Shown: positions 6,450 to 14,734, counted from the stretch's first letter. The stretch is 19,977 nt of DNA from SFHK01 sp045538305 (GCA_045538305.1 JAZSRC010000068.1:1-19977); one strand, 5' to 3'. Notes: a model not told the origin generated them from the sequence alone. A program made the numbers and translations.

Positions 6450-8590
6450 TTCGTTTCTTCCTCCCATTTGGCGATTTCATTCATAAATGCCTTGCCGTAT
6501 GTACGCATTTTTGTTTCGCCTACGCCGTTTATCAGCAAAAACTCGGCGTTTGTGTGCGGCCGCTTGTCGCACATGTCCCGAAGGGTTGCGTCTGCAAAAA
6601 TCACATAGGGCGGAACGCCTTTCTGATCAGCCAGCTGAGAGCGTACCGCGCGCAGGCGGCTGAACAACTCGTTATCGACATTCAGGATTCTGACGGTTTG
6701 CTTTTTGGCCTTTTTGGCGGTTTTCAGCGCCGGCATACTGAGCGCCGTCATGCGCATTTTTCGGTTTAAAAGCGCCGTTGCATTGGGGCCTAAGCGGAGT
6801 ATGGGGTACATGCCCTCGTCGCGATCGAGGAATCCTTTTTCCACCATCTGATCGACAATCTCCGAAACCGAGGCGCGTTCATACTGGGAAAGTGCGCCAT
6901 AAGTTGTCAGCCGGTCGAGGCGGCAGTTCAATAATCGCTCCTCGTGGCTTCCCATGAGCACGTTTACAATCATCGCGGTTCCGAAGCGCTCGCCGCTTTC
7001 GGATACGCACGACAGTATGTTAAGCGCAATTGGCGATATGTCCACCTTCTTCTGACCGGCCTGGCAGTTCATGCAGAAGCCGCATGTTTCAGGGGCAGTT
7101 TCGCCGAAATACTTCAGAATGTATCCGCGCAGGCATTCATCCGTCAGACAGTAGCCTTTCATGCTGTTTAAGCGCACGCGGGCCAGTTCCTTTACGCGTT
7201 CGGCCTGTTCTTCTTTCAGATTGCTCTCCTCGCCCATATGGTCGATGAAGAAATTCTGCGTGACGATGTCCTGTCTGCTGTACAGAAGCGTGCATTCTGC
7301 GCGTTCGCCGTCGCGACCTGCGCGGCCTGCCTCCTGATAATAGCTTTCAAGATCCTTGGGCATGTTGTAGTGAATGACGAAGCGAACGTCGGATTTGTCG
7401 ATCCCCATTCCGAAGGCATTGGTTGCCACCATGACGGGTTTGTCGTCCATGGAAAACGCTTCCTGATTTTTTATTCGCTCTTCATCGGAAATGCCCGCAT
7501 GATAGCGCGTGGCTGGAATACCCTCCCGATTGAGCTTTTCGCAAATGTCCTCCACAAGTTTTCTTGTGGCGCAGTACACAATTCCGCTCATCCCCTCATA
7601 GCGCGTCATCAAATCCAAAAGCGCGTCCTGTTTTTTTTCGGGGCGCATTACCCGGAAAAACAGATTTTTGCGGTTGAAACCCGTAATAAGTTCGTAGGGG
7701 CATGCAAGCTTCAACAGCTTTTTGATATCTTCGCGCACGTTTTCCGTTGCCGTCGCAGTGAACGCGCACATGCGCGGGCGGGCCGGAAGCGAGGCGATGA
7801 ACGCGGGTATGTCAAGATAATTGGGGCGGAAATCCTGCCCCCATTGGGAGATGCAGTGCGCTTCATCAACGGCTACCAGAGAAATCGGCAGATCCTGACA
7901 CAGGCGTTGGAAACGCTCGGTCAGCAATCTTTCCGGCGCCACGTAAATGATTTTATACTTTCCGCGCCGTGCGTTTGCTATGGCGGTGGATACCTGCTTT
8001 TCAGTAAGCGAACTGTTCAGGTATGCGGCGGCTACGCCCGACTGCGTGAGCGCATTCACCTGATCCTTCATAAGGGAAATCAGCGGCGATATCACGATGG
8101 CGCAGCCGGGAAGCGCCAGAGCGGGAATCTGATAGCACATAGACTTTCCTGCGCCCGTAGGCATGATGCCCAGCGTGTCGCGGCCTGACAAAATGGCGTT
8201 TATTACGTCTTCCTGTCCTTCGCGAAAGGAGGAATAGCCGTATATGGATTTTAGGATCGAGTGGATATCGCCAACGCCGGGGGTTGTTTCTGCCGGCATT
8301 TCTGAAGCGGAGAGGGTTTCGGGCGGTACGTCCGAATCGCTGGGCGGGGGAATTTCATCTTCCTCCACAAGCGAAAAGCGCGGGAAGGTTTTTCCGTCCC
8401 GCGTAACGGTTTCTGTCCACATGGAAAGGGGACGCACCCATATGCGCTCGTTGTTGGGCGTTTCGCCGCAATCGTACAGCGCTTTGTAAATTACCATTGG
8501 CTCGTCTGTTTCCGAATGCCTGGCGATGTACAAAAGTTCGTATTCGCTACCCTTGAAATGGCGGTAGCGCCCCTTTTTCGGATAATTCAT
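6446..8590 (-). CDS. recQ: RecQ ATP-dependent DNA helicase with N-terminal DUF1653-like domain
   Basis: 714 residues. Residues 1-76 (YPKKGRYRHFKGSEYE, IARHSETDEPMVIYKALY, WVRPLSMW) match the small DUF1653 domain, usually a free-standing protein. An acidic/proline linker (77-108) follows, then the superfamily-2 helicase core: Walker A PTGAGKS (144-150), DEAH (242-245), FGMGIDK (393-399) and QEAGRAGRDG (419-428). The RecQ zinc site uses Cys486, Cys503, Cys506 and Cys509. A winged-helix RQC region and an HRDC domain (about 635-714) complete a full RecQ, which unwinds 3'-overhang DNA in recombination and repair. The start at 8590 has AAGGAG eight bases upstream and overlaps the stop of the GNAT gene (ATGA); its own TGA overlaps the kinase start. 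The upstream extension of the frame has no such support. Confidence 0.95.
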   Translation of the reverse strand: MNYPKKGRYRHFKGSEYELLYIARHSETDEPMVIYKALYDCGETPNNERIWVRPLSMWTETVTRDGKTFPRFSLVEEDEIPPPSDSDVPPETLSASEMPAETTPGVGDIHSILKSIYGYSSFREGQEDVINAILSGRDTLGIMPTGAGKSMCYQIPALALPGCAIVISPLISLMKDQVNALTQSGVAAAYLNSSLTEKQVSTAIANARRGKYKIIYVAPERLLTERFQRLCQDLPISLVAVDEAHCISQWGQDFRPNYLDIPAFIASLPARPRMCAFTATATENVREDIKKLLKLACPYELITGFNRKNLFFRVMRPEKKQDALLDLMTRYEGMSGIVYCATRKLVEDICEKLNREGIPATRYHAGISDEERIKNQEAFSMDDKPVMVATNAFGMGIDKSDVRFVIHYNMPKDLESYYQEAGRAGRDGERAECTLLYSRQDIVTQNFFIDHMGEESNLKEEQAERVKELARVRLNSMKGYCLTDECLRGYILKYFGETAPETCGFCMNCQAGQKKVDISPIALNILSCVSESGERFGTAMIVNVLMGSHEERLLNCRLDRLTTYGALSQYERASVSEIVDQMVEKGFLDRDEGMYPILRLGPNATALLNRKMRMTALSMPALKTAKKAKKQTVRILNVDNELFSRLRAVRSQLADQKGVPPYVIFADATLRDMCDKRPHTNAEFLLINGVGETKMRTYGKAFMNEIAKWEEETK

Positions 8591-9123
8591 CGGTTTTTCT
8601 CCTTGAGACACTTTTCGTATGCCACGCGCAGCGGGTCGCCTTCGGTCAGGCCGGTATAATCCACAATGCCGCACATTTCAAAGCGTTGCTTTTCAAGGAA
8701 ACGGCGCATAACGACGTTTCCCAGATGGGTGTCTATGCGTATGGACGCACAGTCGGTGTTTTCTCCAATTTCCGCCGCCTTTTCCATCAGGCGCAATGCT
8801 GCGCCGCGCCCGCGCGCCTCGTCCGCCGCAGCCATGCGGTGAACGGTCACATAGGGCCCTTGTGTGATCCATGCGCCGTCTATGTTTGCGTAGATCGGTT
8901 CATCACCCGTAAAAATGGCGCTGACCGCCGCCAAACGTCCATCGACATAAGCGCCCCAGAGCGCATTTTCGGATATATCGTTTTCCATAATCTCTTTTTG
9001 CGGGTAGCCATCCTGCCACTGGTCGATACCGAGCTGCTTGATGGCGCTTTGGGCTTCTGCGATAATCTCCATTACCCGGTCAATCTCGGCGGAGGTTACG
9101 GGCGAGAGGGTAAAAATGCTCAT
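8587..9123 (-). CDS. GNAT family N-acetyltransferase
   Basis: 178 residues of the Gcn5-related fold. The acetyl-CoA pyrophosphate loop is ARGRGAA (103-109) after the VHRMAAADE strand, and DTHLGNVVMRRFLEKQRFEM (131-150) is the C-terminal cofactor and substrate segment with the usual asparagine. The acceptor is unknown; IDQWQDGYP near the N-terminus is a common feature of Firmicutes GNATs. The start at 9123 has GGAAAGG eight bases upstream. It opens a three-gene operon with recQ and the PfkB kinase through ATGA overlap. A TATAAT (9182-9187) lies inside the T-tract of the preceding rpsR terminator and could be the -10 box, but no good -35 is seen. Confidence 0.88.
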   Translation of the reverse strand: MSIFTLSPVTSAEIDRVMEIIAEAQSAIKQLGIDQWQDGYPQKEIMENDISENALWGAYVDGRLAAVSAIFTGDEPIYANIDGAWITQGPYVTVHRMAAADEARGRGAALRLMEKAAEIGENTDCASIRIDTHLGNVVMRRFLEKQRFEMCGIVDYTGLTEGDPLRVAYEKCLKEKNR

Positions 9124-9186
9124 TTTTTGAACCTTTCCGAACGCTTCGGCGTGTGTATTTGTGAAGGTGTTCCTCAAAAATATTAT

Positions 9187-9220
9187 AAAAAAGGCGCTGT
9201 CTCGCTTGTGAGACAGCACC
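9187..9220 (-). terminator. Rho-independent terminator of the rpsF-ssb-rpsR operon
   Basis: On the minus strand GGTGCTGTCTC (9210-9220) pairs with GAGACAGCGCC (9193-9203), with one G-T wobble and a 6-base loop, followed by TTTTTT (9187-9192). It begins 12 bases after the rpsR stop. Confidence 0.92.
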
Positions 9221-9231
9221 TTGCGCAAATA

Positions 9232-9486
9232 TTAGTCGGTGGTGTAGGGCAGAAGCGCGATGGTCCTTGCACGCTTGATGGCGGTGGACAGCTGGCGCTG
9301 ATGCTTTGCACAGGTACCGGACATGCGCCGGGGCAGAATCTTGCCGCGCTCGCTGGTGAAACGGCGAAGGCGGGCAATATCCTTATAATCGATATGCTGG
9401 ATCTTATCTACGCAGAACGTACATACCTTCCTGCGCGGCTTGCGGCCACGGGGGCGGCGTACGCGATCGCCTCTATCTTCAGACAT
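9232..9486 (-). CDS. rpsR: 30S ribosomal protein S18, zinc-binding form
   Basis: 84 residues, the usual length. It contains the S18 core HIDYKDIARLRRFTSERGKI and RRMSGTCAKHQRQL. It is the zinc-type version: Cys22 and Cys25 (CTFC), Cys59 and His62 (CAKH) form a CxxC/CxxH site. S18 binds with S6 to the platform of the small subunit, in keeping with its place as third gene of the rpsF-ssb-rpsR operon. The basic arginine-rich N-terminus is normal for the family. Confidence 0.98.
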   Translation of the reverse strand: MSEDRGDRVRRPRGRKPRRKVCTFCVDKIQHIDYKDIARLRRFTSERGKILPRRMSGTCAKHQRQLSTAIKRARTIALLPYTTD

Positions 9487-9524
9487 GCCATTTCCTCCTT
9501 AATATACTTGGTGAAAGCGGTTTG

Positions 9525-9968
9525 TTAGAAAGGAAGTTCGTCGTCATCAGCCTCCATCATTCCGGCCATGCCGCTCATGGGAGAACCCACGTTGGCACTC
9601 GGCTCGGGCGGGAGCGGAATCTCATCGTTGCGCATGGGACGGTTGCCGTCCGACATGCTGGAGAGGAATTCCACTTCATCCGCGACAACTTCGGTTACAT
9701 AGCGCTTGGAACCGTCCTGCGCATCATAGGAACGGGTCTGAAGGCTGCCGACGATGCCGACCTTGCGGCCCTTCGACAGATAGCGGCCGCAAAGTTCGGC
9801 CTGCTGACGCCAGGTAACGATGTTAATGAAGTCCGCTTCGCGAACGCCCTGCTGATTGACAAAGCGACGGTTAATGGCGAGCGTAAAGGTGCAAACCGAT
9901 ACACCTGAGCCTGTAGTGCGAACCTCGGGATCGCGGGTGAGGTTTCCGACCAGAATTACCTTATTCAT
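9525..9968 (-). CDS. ssb: Single-stranded DNA-binding protein
   Basis: 147 residues. An OB-fold (about 1-105, starting MNKVILVGNLTRDPEVR, with FINIVTWRQQAELCGRYL) binds single-stranded DNA as a tetramer. A short methionine/proline-rich linker leads to the conserved acidic tip DDDELPF (141-147), which recruits replication and repair proteins. It lies between rpsF and rpsR, the standard order in bacteria, and reads in the same direction. Confidence 0.98.
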   Translation of the reverse strand: MNKVILVGNLTRDPEVRTTGSGVSVCTFTLAINRRFVNQQGVREADFINIVTWRQQAELCGRYLSKGRKVGIVGSLQTRSYDAQDGSKRYVTEVVADEVEFLSSMSDGNRPMRNDEIPLPPEPSANVGSPMSGMAGMMEADDDELPF

Positions 9969-10000
9969 ACAAGCACCTGCTTTCTGTTCCGGTCTTTGGG

Positions 10001-10444
10001 TTATTCGATTTCAGCCTTGGGGGCTTCCGTATCGGCCTCTTCAGTGGCTACGGCTTCGACAGCTTCCTGAGCGGGAGCGGCTTCAACAGCGGCTTCCTGT
10101 ACAGGAGCGGCTTCACGCGGCATATAGGGCTTGAGCGGCTCGCGCTTGGCGGGAATCGGACCCTCGAAACGGATTACCAGGTAACGGAGAACTGCTTCTG
10201 CGATCTGCATATTGCGTTCGAGCTCACGGGGAAGATCCGCGGGTGCGGTGATGTACATCAGAACATAATAACCCTCGGTCTTGTAGTTAATGGCATACGC
10301 CAGGCGGCGCTTGCCCCACTCGTCTACGCGATCAACTTTACCGCCGTTCTGAACGACGATGTTGGAGAAGCGGTTGATGAGATCACTACGAGTCTGCTCT
10401 TCGAGAGCGCTGTCGATGACATACATTACTTCGTACTGGTTCAT
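10001..10444 (-). CDS. rpsF: 30S ribosomal protein S6
   Basis: 147 residues. The S6 fold is residues 1-95 (NQYEVMYVIDSAL; WGKRRLAYAINYKTEGYYVLMYI; LRYLVIRFE). It is followed by an alanine/glutamate-rich tail of about 40 residues beyond the common 95-residue core; such acidic tails are variable in the family. The start at 10444 has AAGGAGGTGA upstream, and the conserved protein begins there; the frame is open further up but enters the leader hairpin. It is the first gene of rpsF-ssb-rpsR. Confidence 0.97.
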   Translation of the reverse strand: MNQYEVMYVIDSALEEQTRSDLINRFSNIVVQNGGKVDRVDEWGKRRLAYAINYKTEGYYVLMYITAPADLPRELERNMQIAEAVLRYLVIRFEGPIPAKREPLKPYMPREAAPVQEAAVEAAPAQEAVEAVATEEADTEAPKAEIE

Positions 10445-10474
10445 TTGCTTTCTCACCTCCTTATGGACTTGGCG

Positions 10475-10501
10475 GCCCTGATGTATCAGGTGAATCAGGG
10501 C
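10475..10501 (-). promoter_or_regulatory. Leader hairpin of rpsF, candidate S6:S18 autoregulatory site
   Basis: On the minus strand GCCCTGAT (10494-10501) pairs with ATCAGGGC (10475-10482) around an 11-base loop, then CGCC follows, giving GGCCGCC. It is located between the promoter and the rpsF ribosome binding site. In many bacteria the rpsF leader binds the S6:S18 complex through a hairpin with a conserved CCG. Place and the CCG fit; I cannot confirm the full consensus. Confidence 0.4.
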
Positions 10502-10519
10502 AAGGATGCGCAATTACAT

Positions 10520-10548
10520 ATTATATAGGGTGTTTGTCAAAAACGCAA
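10520..10548 (-). promoter_or_regulatory. Predicted promoter of rpsF-ssb-rpsR
   Basis: Minus strand TTGCGT (10543-10548), 17 bases, TATAAT (10520-10525). A consensus TTGACA also occurs inside the spacer, but its distance to TATAAT is only 11 bases. Between here and the nagZ stop (10593) there is only a weak 6-bp AT-rich hairpin (10571-10576/10583-10588), with no clear terminator. Confidence 0.7.
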
Positions 10549-10592
10549 GTGAATGCGAAAGGTTTAACATATAATTCCTGTTAATTATGACT

Positions 10593-12152
10593 CTACAGCG
10601 CAACGGGCGAGGATCCAGGGAATTCGCCGGTTTTCAGCGCGTATATGATGGAATCTACGGACAGCGTGGTGTACTCATAGGATGCGATCACGCTGTCGGC
10701 GTTTTCGATCAAGCTCAGATCGTAGGGCGCGCCCAGCATAATGACGATGAGGGGCTTGCCGAGGCTTTCCAGCAGCCGGAGCGTTTCCACCTGACCTTTG
10801 CGGAAGCGCGCGTTGTAAAGGCCCATCACGAATGCGTCGCAGGTGCTTTCTCTTATGGCTTTCTCAATTCCTTCGTTGAATTCGTTCAGCGGAAGCACAT
10901 GGCTTTCTCCGCCCATGGCGTTAACGGCCTTCTTGCTGAAGCACAGAGGGTTTACGCGCACATCCTCCGCGCCGTTGAGCGATAACGACGGCGGGGCCAG
11001 GAACAAGGGATTCTTGGCGTTTTTCAGCTTTTCAAGGCCGCCTGTATCCTTAAGTAAGGTCAGGCTCTGGCGGGAAAGGCGGGTGTTCAGAGAGATGCGC
11101 TCCTCGCTGTTTGCGATCTTCAGCGCATACTCGGCGTCGATTTTCGGCGGAACCAGGAGGCCATATTTTTTCTTGATATTCATGATGCGGTTGTAGGATT
11201 CTTCAATGCGCGATTTCGGAATTCGGCCGGATTCCACAGCTTCGTAAATCGCCTTTACGCCCTCGCTTACCGCTTCAATGGTGTGGGAGAAGGTCAGAAG
11301 GTCGCAGCCGGCTTCAATGGCCATAACCGCGCTTTCACCGATGCCGTAGGTTACCTTGACCGCATTCATTTCCATGCAGTCTGTTGCGACAATGCCCTTG
11401 AAGTTCTGCTTTTTGCGAAGAATATCGGTAAGTATGATTCTGGAAAGCGTAGCCGGACGGTCGGGATCGACAGCGGGGTACACGACGTGCGCGGTCATGA
11501 GCGCGTCTGCGCCCTCGTCAAACGCCTTCTGGAAGGGCATCCATTCGGTGCTCTCCAGCGTTTCGCGGCTGGTGTCGTTATAGGGAAGCTCCAGATGGGA
11601 ATCGCTCTTCACGTTTCCGTGCCCAGGATAGTGTTTGACCGTTGCAATCAATCCGCCGTCCATGAGGCCCTTCATCATGGCGGTTCCGATTCTGGCTACA
11701 AATTCCGGATCGTCGCTGAAAGCTCTCGCACCGATGATTGGATTCAAGGGCTCGACATTTACGTCAAGCACGGGCGATGCGGTGGACGTTATGCCCATAG
11801 CGCGCATAACCTCGCCTGCGTTTTTGCCCACCAGATATGCTTCGTCCGTTCCGCTGGCGGCAAGAGCCATTGCGCCCGGAAACAGCGAGGCACCCTCAAC
11901 GATACGGGAAACCGCGCCGCCCTCCTGATCCAGACAGATAAACGGGGCCACGCCGTTTTTCTGATAGGCTATCTGCGTAAGGGCGCCTGTCAGCTCGCAA
12001 ATCTGCTTTGCGTTTGCCAGGTTGCGCCCGAATACATAGTAATTGCCTACCTCAAATTCCTCTACGAGGCGATGCGCCTGCTCGTCTGCAACGGGGGATG
12101 GGAAGCCTGCAGACAGCATCTGACCAATCATGTGCTTAAGCTGCTTATCCAT
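10593..12152 (-). CDS. GH3 beta-N-acetylhexosaminidase (NagZ-like)
   Basis: 519 residues of glycoside hydrolase family 3. The TIM-barrel domain shows DQEGG (75-79), the NagZ hallmark KHYPGHG followed by DSH (173-179 and 184-186), which supplies the Asp/His acid-base dyad, and the nucleophile Asp258 in ATDCMEM. A C-terminal domain (about 350-519), as in Gram-positive two-domain members, follows. Such enzymes release N-acetylglucosamine from muropeptides during wall recycling. No signal peptide is seen, which points to a cytosolic enzyme. GGAGG lies eight bases before the start. It follows the lipoprotein gene by 28 bases in one operon. Confidence 0.9.
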   Translation of the reverse strand: MDKQLKHMIGQMLSAGFPSPVADEQAHRLVEEFEVGNYYVFGRNLANAKQICELTGALTQIAYQKNGVAPFICLDQEGGAVSRIVEGASLFPGAMALAASGTDEAYLVGKNAGEVMRAMGITSTASPVLDVNVEPLNPIIGARAFSDDPEFVARIGTAMMKGLMDGGLIATVKHYPGHGNVKSDSHLELPYNDTSRETLESTEWMPFQKAFDEGADALMTAHVVYPAVDPDRPATLSRIILTDILRKKQNFKGIVATDCMEMNAVKVTYGIGESAVMAIEAGCDLLTFSHTIEAVSEGVKAIYEAVESGRIPKSRIEESYNRIMNIKKKYGLLVPPKIDAEYALKIANSEERISLNTRLSRQSLTLLKDTGGLEKLKNAKNPLFLAPPSLSLNGAEDVRVNPLCFSKKAVNAMGGESHVLPLNEFNEGIEKAIRESTCDAFVMGLYNARFRKGQVETLRLLESLGKPLIVIMLGAPYDLSLIENADSVIASYEYTTLSVDSIIYALKTGEFPGSSPVAL

Positions 12153-12180
12153 TTGTACAACCTCCTGCTATTTCTACAGC

Positions 12181-12681
12181 TTACTCCGGGAAAAATACGC
12201 GCGTGATCTTCGCGCCGTAAGGCGCGGTCTGATCGGGAATGATATGAACATCTACATAATAAGAAAACTCCATACCGAAGCCATAATCGTTTTCCACGCA
12301 CAGGCTTACGATAATCGTACCCACGCCGCTTTCGATGGCGCTTTCAATTTCCGTCCGTGCCGGGAACGCCTTTACGGGAATCATTTCCGGCATCGGGAGT
12401 TGATAAACGCCGCCTGAAAAGAGGAGAGAATAGACCTGATCCGGGGAAAGCGCTTTGATTTCATCCGCAATATCCTCCCGCGCAAGAAACACCTGCACGG
12501 CTTCATCGGCAAGATAAGCATCTGGCGCTTCCTCAAAGCTTGTTACCGACGGGCAGGAAAACAGTATTTCATACAGCGGAATGGCGGATTGGGCGATTTC
12601 TTCGGTTGTAGGAATCGGCGTTTCGGCATGGCATGCCGTGAGGGATAAAACCAGACAGATAATCAGAATGAACTTTTTCAT
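12181..12681 (-). CDS. Small putative lipoprotein, function unknown
   Basis: 166 residues. The N-terminus MKKFILIICLVLSLTAC is a lipoprotein signal peptide with lipobox LTAC and acylated Cys17, so the mature protein is anchored outside the membrane. The rest is soluble and acidic (SFEEAPDAYLADEAVQVFLA; KITRVFFPE at the end). I recognise no family. The start at 12681 has GGAGGA nine bases upstream; the open frame beyond it overlaps the nucleoside kinase gene. It starts five bases after that gene's stop and precedes nagZ, so the three genes form one transcript. Confidence 0.82.
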   Translation of the reverse strand: MKKFILIICLVLSLTACHAETPIPTTEEIAQSAIPLYEILFSCPSVTSFEEAPDAYLADEAVQVFLAREDIADEIKALSPDQVYSLLFSGGVYQLPMPEMIPVKAFPARTEIESAIESGVGTIIVSLCVENDYGFGMEFSYYVDVHIIPDQTAPYGAKITRVFFPE

Positions 12682-12686
12682 TGTGT

Positions 12687-14333
12687 TCAGTCCTCCTTCC
12701 GGTAAAAGCAGCTGCCGCCGATGAACTCCCGAAGCAGACTGTTGAGCGGAACCTCGTCCTCTGCGTCGGCGGTCTGAATGTAGTTTAAGAATTTTACCAG
12801 CCTTCTGGCCAGCGTGTAATACGGCGCGTCCGGCGGTACGGCGGTCAGCATGGGATAAACGTATTTTTTCACAATCGGCAGTTCGTATGCAAGGGAGGAA
12901 TTGAACATGGCGTCCGCTTCCTCCTGGAAGGGGAATATGTTTTTTTCTTCGCCCCTTCTGACCGAAGGCCACATGATCAGCGTATTTTCCGGATGCGTGG
13001 AGCGGAACGCCGCGTCGCGCACCATTCGCCGCAACAGTCGGGCGTCTGTCGTTCGGATGCGATTATGGTCGTCTATGTTCAGGTTGGTAAGGGCGCTGAT
13101 GTAGATTTTGAACTTCATTTCGCGCGGAATGCCGGGGGTTAAGCGGTCGTTCAAGCCGTGAATGCCTTCTATTAATATTGGCGATGTGGAATCGACCGAA
13201 AGTCTGTGCGTTTTGTCGCTTCGCTTGCCCACTGTAAAGTCAAATTCCGGCATCTGCACCGTTTCTCCGTCCAAAAGCAGCTGAAGATGCCGGCCCAGAA
13301 GGTCGGTATCGAGCGCTTCCACGCATTCAAGGTCGGGTTCGCCGTGTTCGTCCACGGGAACATCCTCGCGGTTTACATAGTAATCATCCAGCGATACCTT
13401 TACGGGCGTAAGGCCCGTGACCCGAAGGGCGATGGACAAACGGTTTGTAAAGGTGGTCTTTCCGGACGATGATGGGCCGGCGATCAGCACCAGCCTCGCC
13501 TGACTTTTCACAATCTGATCGGCAATGTCGTAGATCTTCTTATCGTGAAGGGCTTCATTCACGCGGATGAATTCGCGTATGCCGCCACTTGCCGTAAGCT
13601 CGTTCAGATCAGCGGCGTTTTCAAGGTTCAGGATTTCAAGCCAACGCGCGCTTTCGCGGAAGGTTGCCATCAGCTTCGGCATAGGCTTATACCCCGCCGG
13701 TACCGCGGGGTTCATGGGATCGGGCAGATGAATAACAAAGCCCGTATCCAGCCATGTCAACGAAAATACGCTGACCGAACCTGTGGAAAGCGCCATTTCT
13801 CCGTAAAAGTATTCCTTCAGTCCGCCGCACGTGTACATGCGGAAATGTTCGTACGGACGGTATTTCAAAAGCTTCACCTTGTCCATGTCACCGCGCTCGG
13901 CAAAATACTTCTTTGCCTCCGTGCGCGATGTGGGAAGGAGAACAAACGGAAGATCGTCGCTGATAATCCGGCGCATGGCGCGTTCGATGTTTGTTACCAC
14001 ATCCTTTGTCAGCGTGATGCCGCGTACGGAGACAAACACGCCGTTTCCAAGGGAGTGTTCAAATCTTACGCGCGCTTTCGGGTATTCCCTTTCAAACGCC
14101 ATGAGCATAACGAAGCGAAGGGATCTTTCATATACGCGCTTTCCCTCCTCGTCCGCATATGTCAGCACATGCGCGTCGCCGTTTCGCACTTTGGCATTCA
14201 GGCTCATCGTTTCGCCCTTTACCATCACGGCCAGCGCGCCGTCAAGCACGCCGAGCTTTTCGGCTGCATCTTTGTAAGTGCAAGCTTCGTCTATTTCCAA
14301 TTCCACTGCATTCAGTCTGATCGTCATACCCAT
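12687..14333 (-). CDS. TGS-domain nucleoside (uridine) kinase
   Basis: 548 residues. The N-terminus (about 1-65) looks like a TGS domain, and residues about 66-220 resemble the second additional domain of threonyl-tRNA synthetase, the odd layout of a known Firmicutes/Thermotogae family annotated as nucleoside kinase. The C-terminal half is a P-loop kinase of the phosphoribulokinase/uridine kinase type: Walker A GPSSSGKTT (286-294), then SLDDYYVNREDVP with the Asp-Asp-Tyr of uridine kinases, and the lid segment RRMVRDAAFRS. It presumably phosphorylates a nucleoside in the cytosol. An ATG two codons later (14327) is an alternative start, with GGGAG ten bases before it versus four for 14333. It is the first gene of a leftward operon. 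Confidence 0.88.
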   Translation of the reverse strand: MGMTIRLNAVELEIDEACTYKDAAEKLGVLDGALAVMVKGETMSLNAKVRNGDAHVLTYADEEGKRVYERSLRFVMLMAFEREYPKARVRFEHSLGNGVFVSVRGITLTKDVVTNIERAMRRIISDDLPFVLLPTSRTEAKKYFAERGDMDKVKLLKYRPYEHFRMYTCGGLKEYFYGEMALSTGSVSVFSLTWLDTGFVIHLPDPMNPAVPAGYKPMPKLMATFRESARWLEILNLENAADLNELTASGGIREFIRVNEALHDKKIYDIADQIVKSQARLVLIAGPSSSGKTTFTNRLSIALRVTGLTPVKVSLDDYYVNREDVPVDEHGEPDLECVEALDTDLLGRHLQLLLDGETVQMPEFDFTVGKRSDKTHRLSVDSTSPILIEGIHGLNDRLTPGIPREMKFKIYISALTNLNIDDHNRIRTTDARLLRRMVRDAAFRSTHPENTLIMWPSVRRGEEKNIFPFQEEADAMFNSSLAYELPIVKKYVYPMLTAVPPDAPYYTLARRLVKFLNYIQTADAEDEVPLNSLLREFIGGSCFYRKED

Positions 14334-14382
14334 TCATCTCCCGTCCTGCCGGAAATCCCGTTATTTCGTTTCTTGCGCTTCT

Positions 14383-14411
14383 ATCATACCATTTTTGCAC
14401 GTAACAGTCAA
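14383..14411 (-). promoter_or_regulatory. Predicted promoter of the nucleoside kinase operon
   Basis: Minus strand TTGACT (14406-14411), 17 bases, TATGAT (14383-14388), about 50 bases before the start codon. Confidence 0.7.
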
Positions 14412-14493
14412 TTTCCTTAGGTCCGTACAGGCAGTATATCTTCCTGACGAAGGTAAAAATTCCAGATTTTGACCGCCTGAAAACCCTTTCGCC

Positions 14494-14522
14494 TTGACAA
14501 TCCGCCGGCTTTATACTATAAT
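14494..14522 (+). promoter_or_regulatory. Consensus promoter of tRNA-Ser
   Basis: A perfect TTGACA (14494-14499), 17 bases, TATAAT (14517-14522), placed 71 bases before the tRNA. A second TATAAT at 14582-14587 is too close to the tRNA 5' end and has no -35 box. Confidence 0.85.
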
Positions 14523-14593
14523 ACCGATTGCGCGAACGGAGCATAGACGGCATAGCGCCGCATATTCCGCTCCAAAGCGCGTATAATGCATAT

Positions 14594-14682
14594 GGAAGCG
14601 TATCGAAGTGGTCATAACGGCCCTGACTCGAAATCAGGTAGTCCGAAAGGGCTCGTGGGTTCGAATCCCACCGCTTCCGCCA
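14594..14682 (+). tRNA. tRNA-Ser (anticodon CGA)
   Basis: A class II tRNA of 89 bases including an encoded CCA. The acceptor stem GGAAGCG pairs with CGCTTCC (14672-14678), followed by discriminator G and CCA. The anticodon arm is CCTGA-CTCGAAA-TCAGG with anticodon CGA, which reads UCG serine codons. A long variable arm follows, and the T arm is GTGGG-TTCGAAT-CCCAC. Everything rightward of this gene has an accessory character, so it may be the insertion site of an island. Confidence 0.97.
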
Positions 14683-14684
14683 CA

Positions 14685-14727
14685 TCATCACCTAGTTTTT
14701 GATACAAACTGGGTGATGAATTTTTTT
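14685..14727 (+). terminator. Terminator of tRNA-Ser
   Basis: Stem TCATCACCTAGTTT (14685-14698) with AAACTGGGTGATGA (14706-14719), one T-G wobble, 7-base loop, then A and seven T (14721-14727). The loop region TTTTGATACAAA recurs in the hairpin at 17001-17037. Confidence 0.93.
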
Positions 14728-14734
14728 ATACTTC

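Noticed and set aside
7238..8188. A long rightward frame of 316 codons inside recQ
   Set aside because: It is antisense to a fully conserved helicase; its residues reflect the codon pattern of the other strand.
11283..12206. A long rightward frame of 307 codons inside nagZ
   Set aside because: It is antisense to a conserved GH3 enzyme and has no domain likeness of its own.
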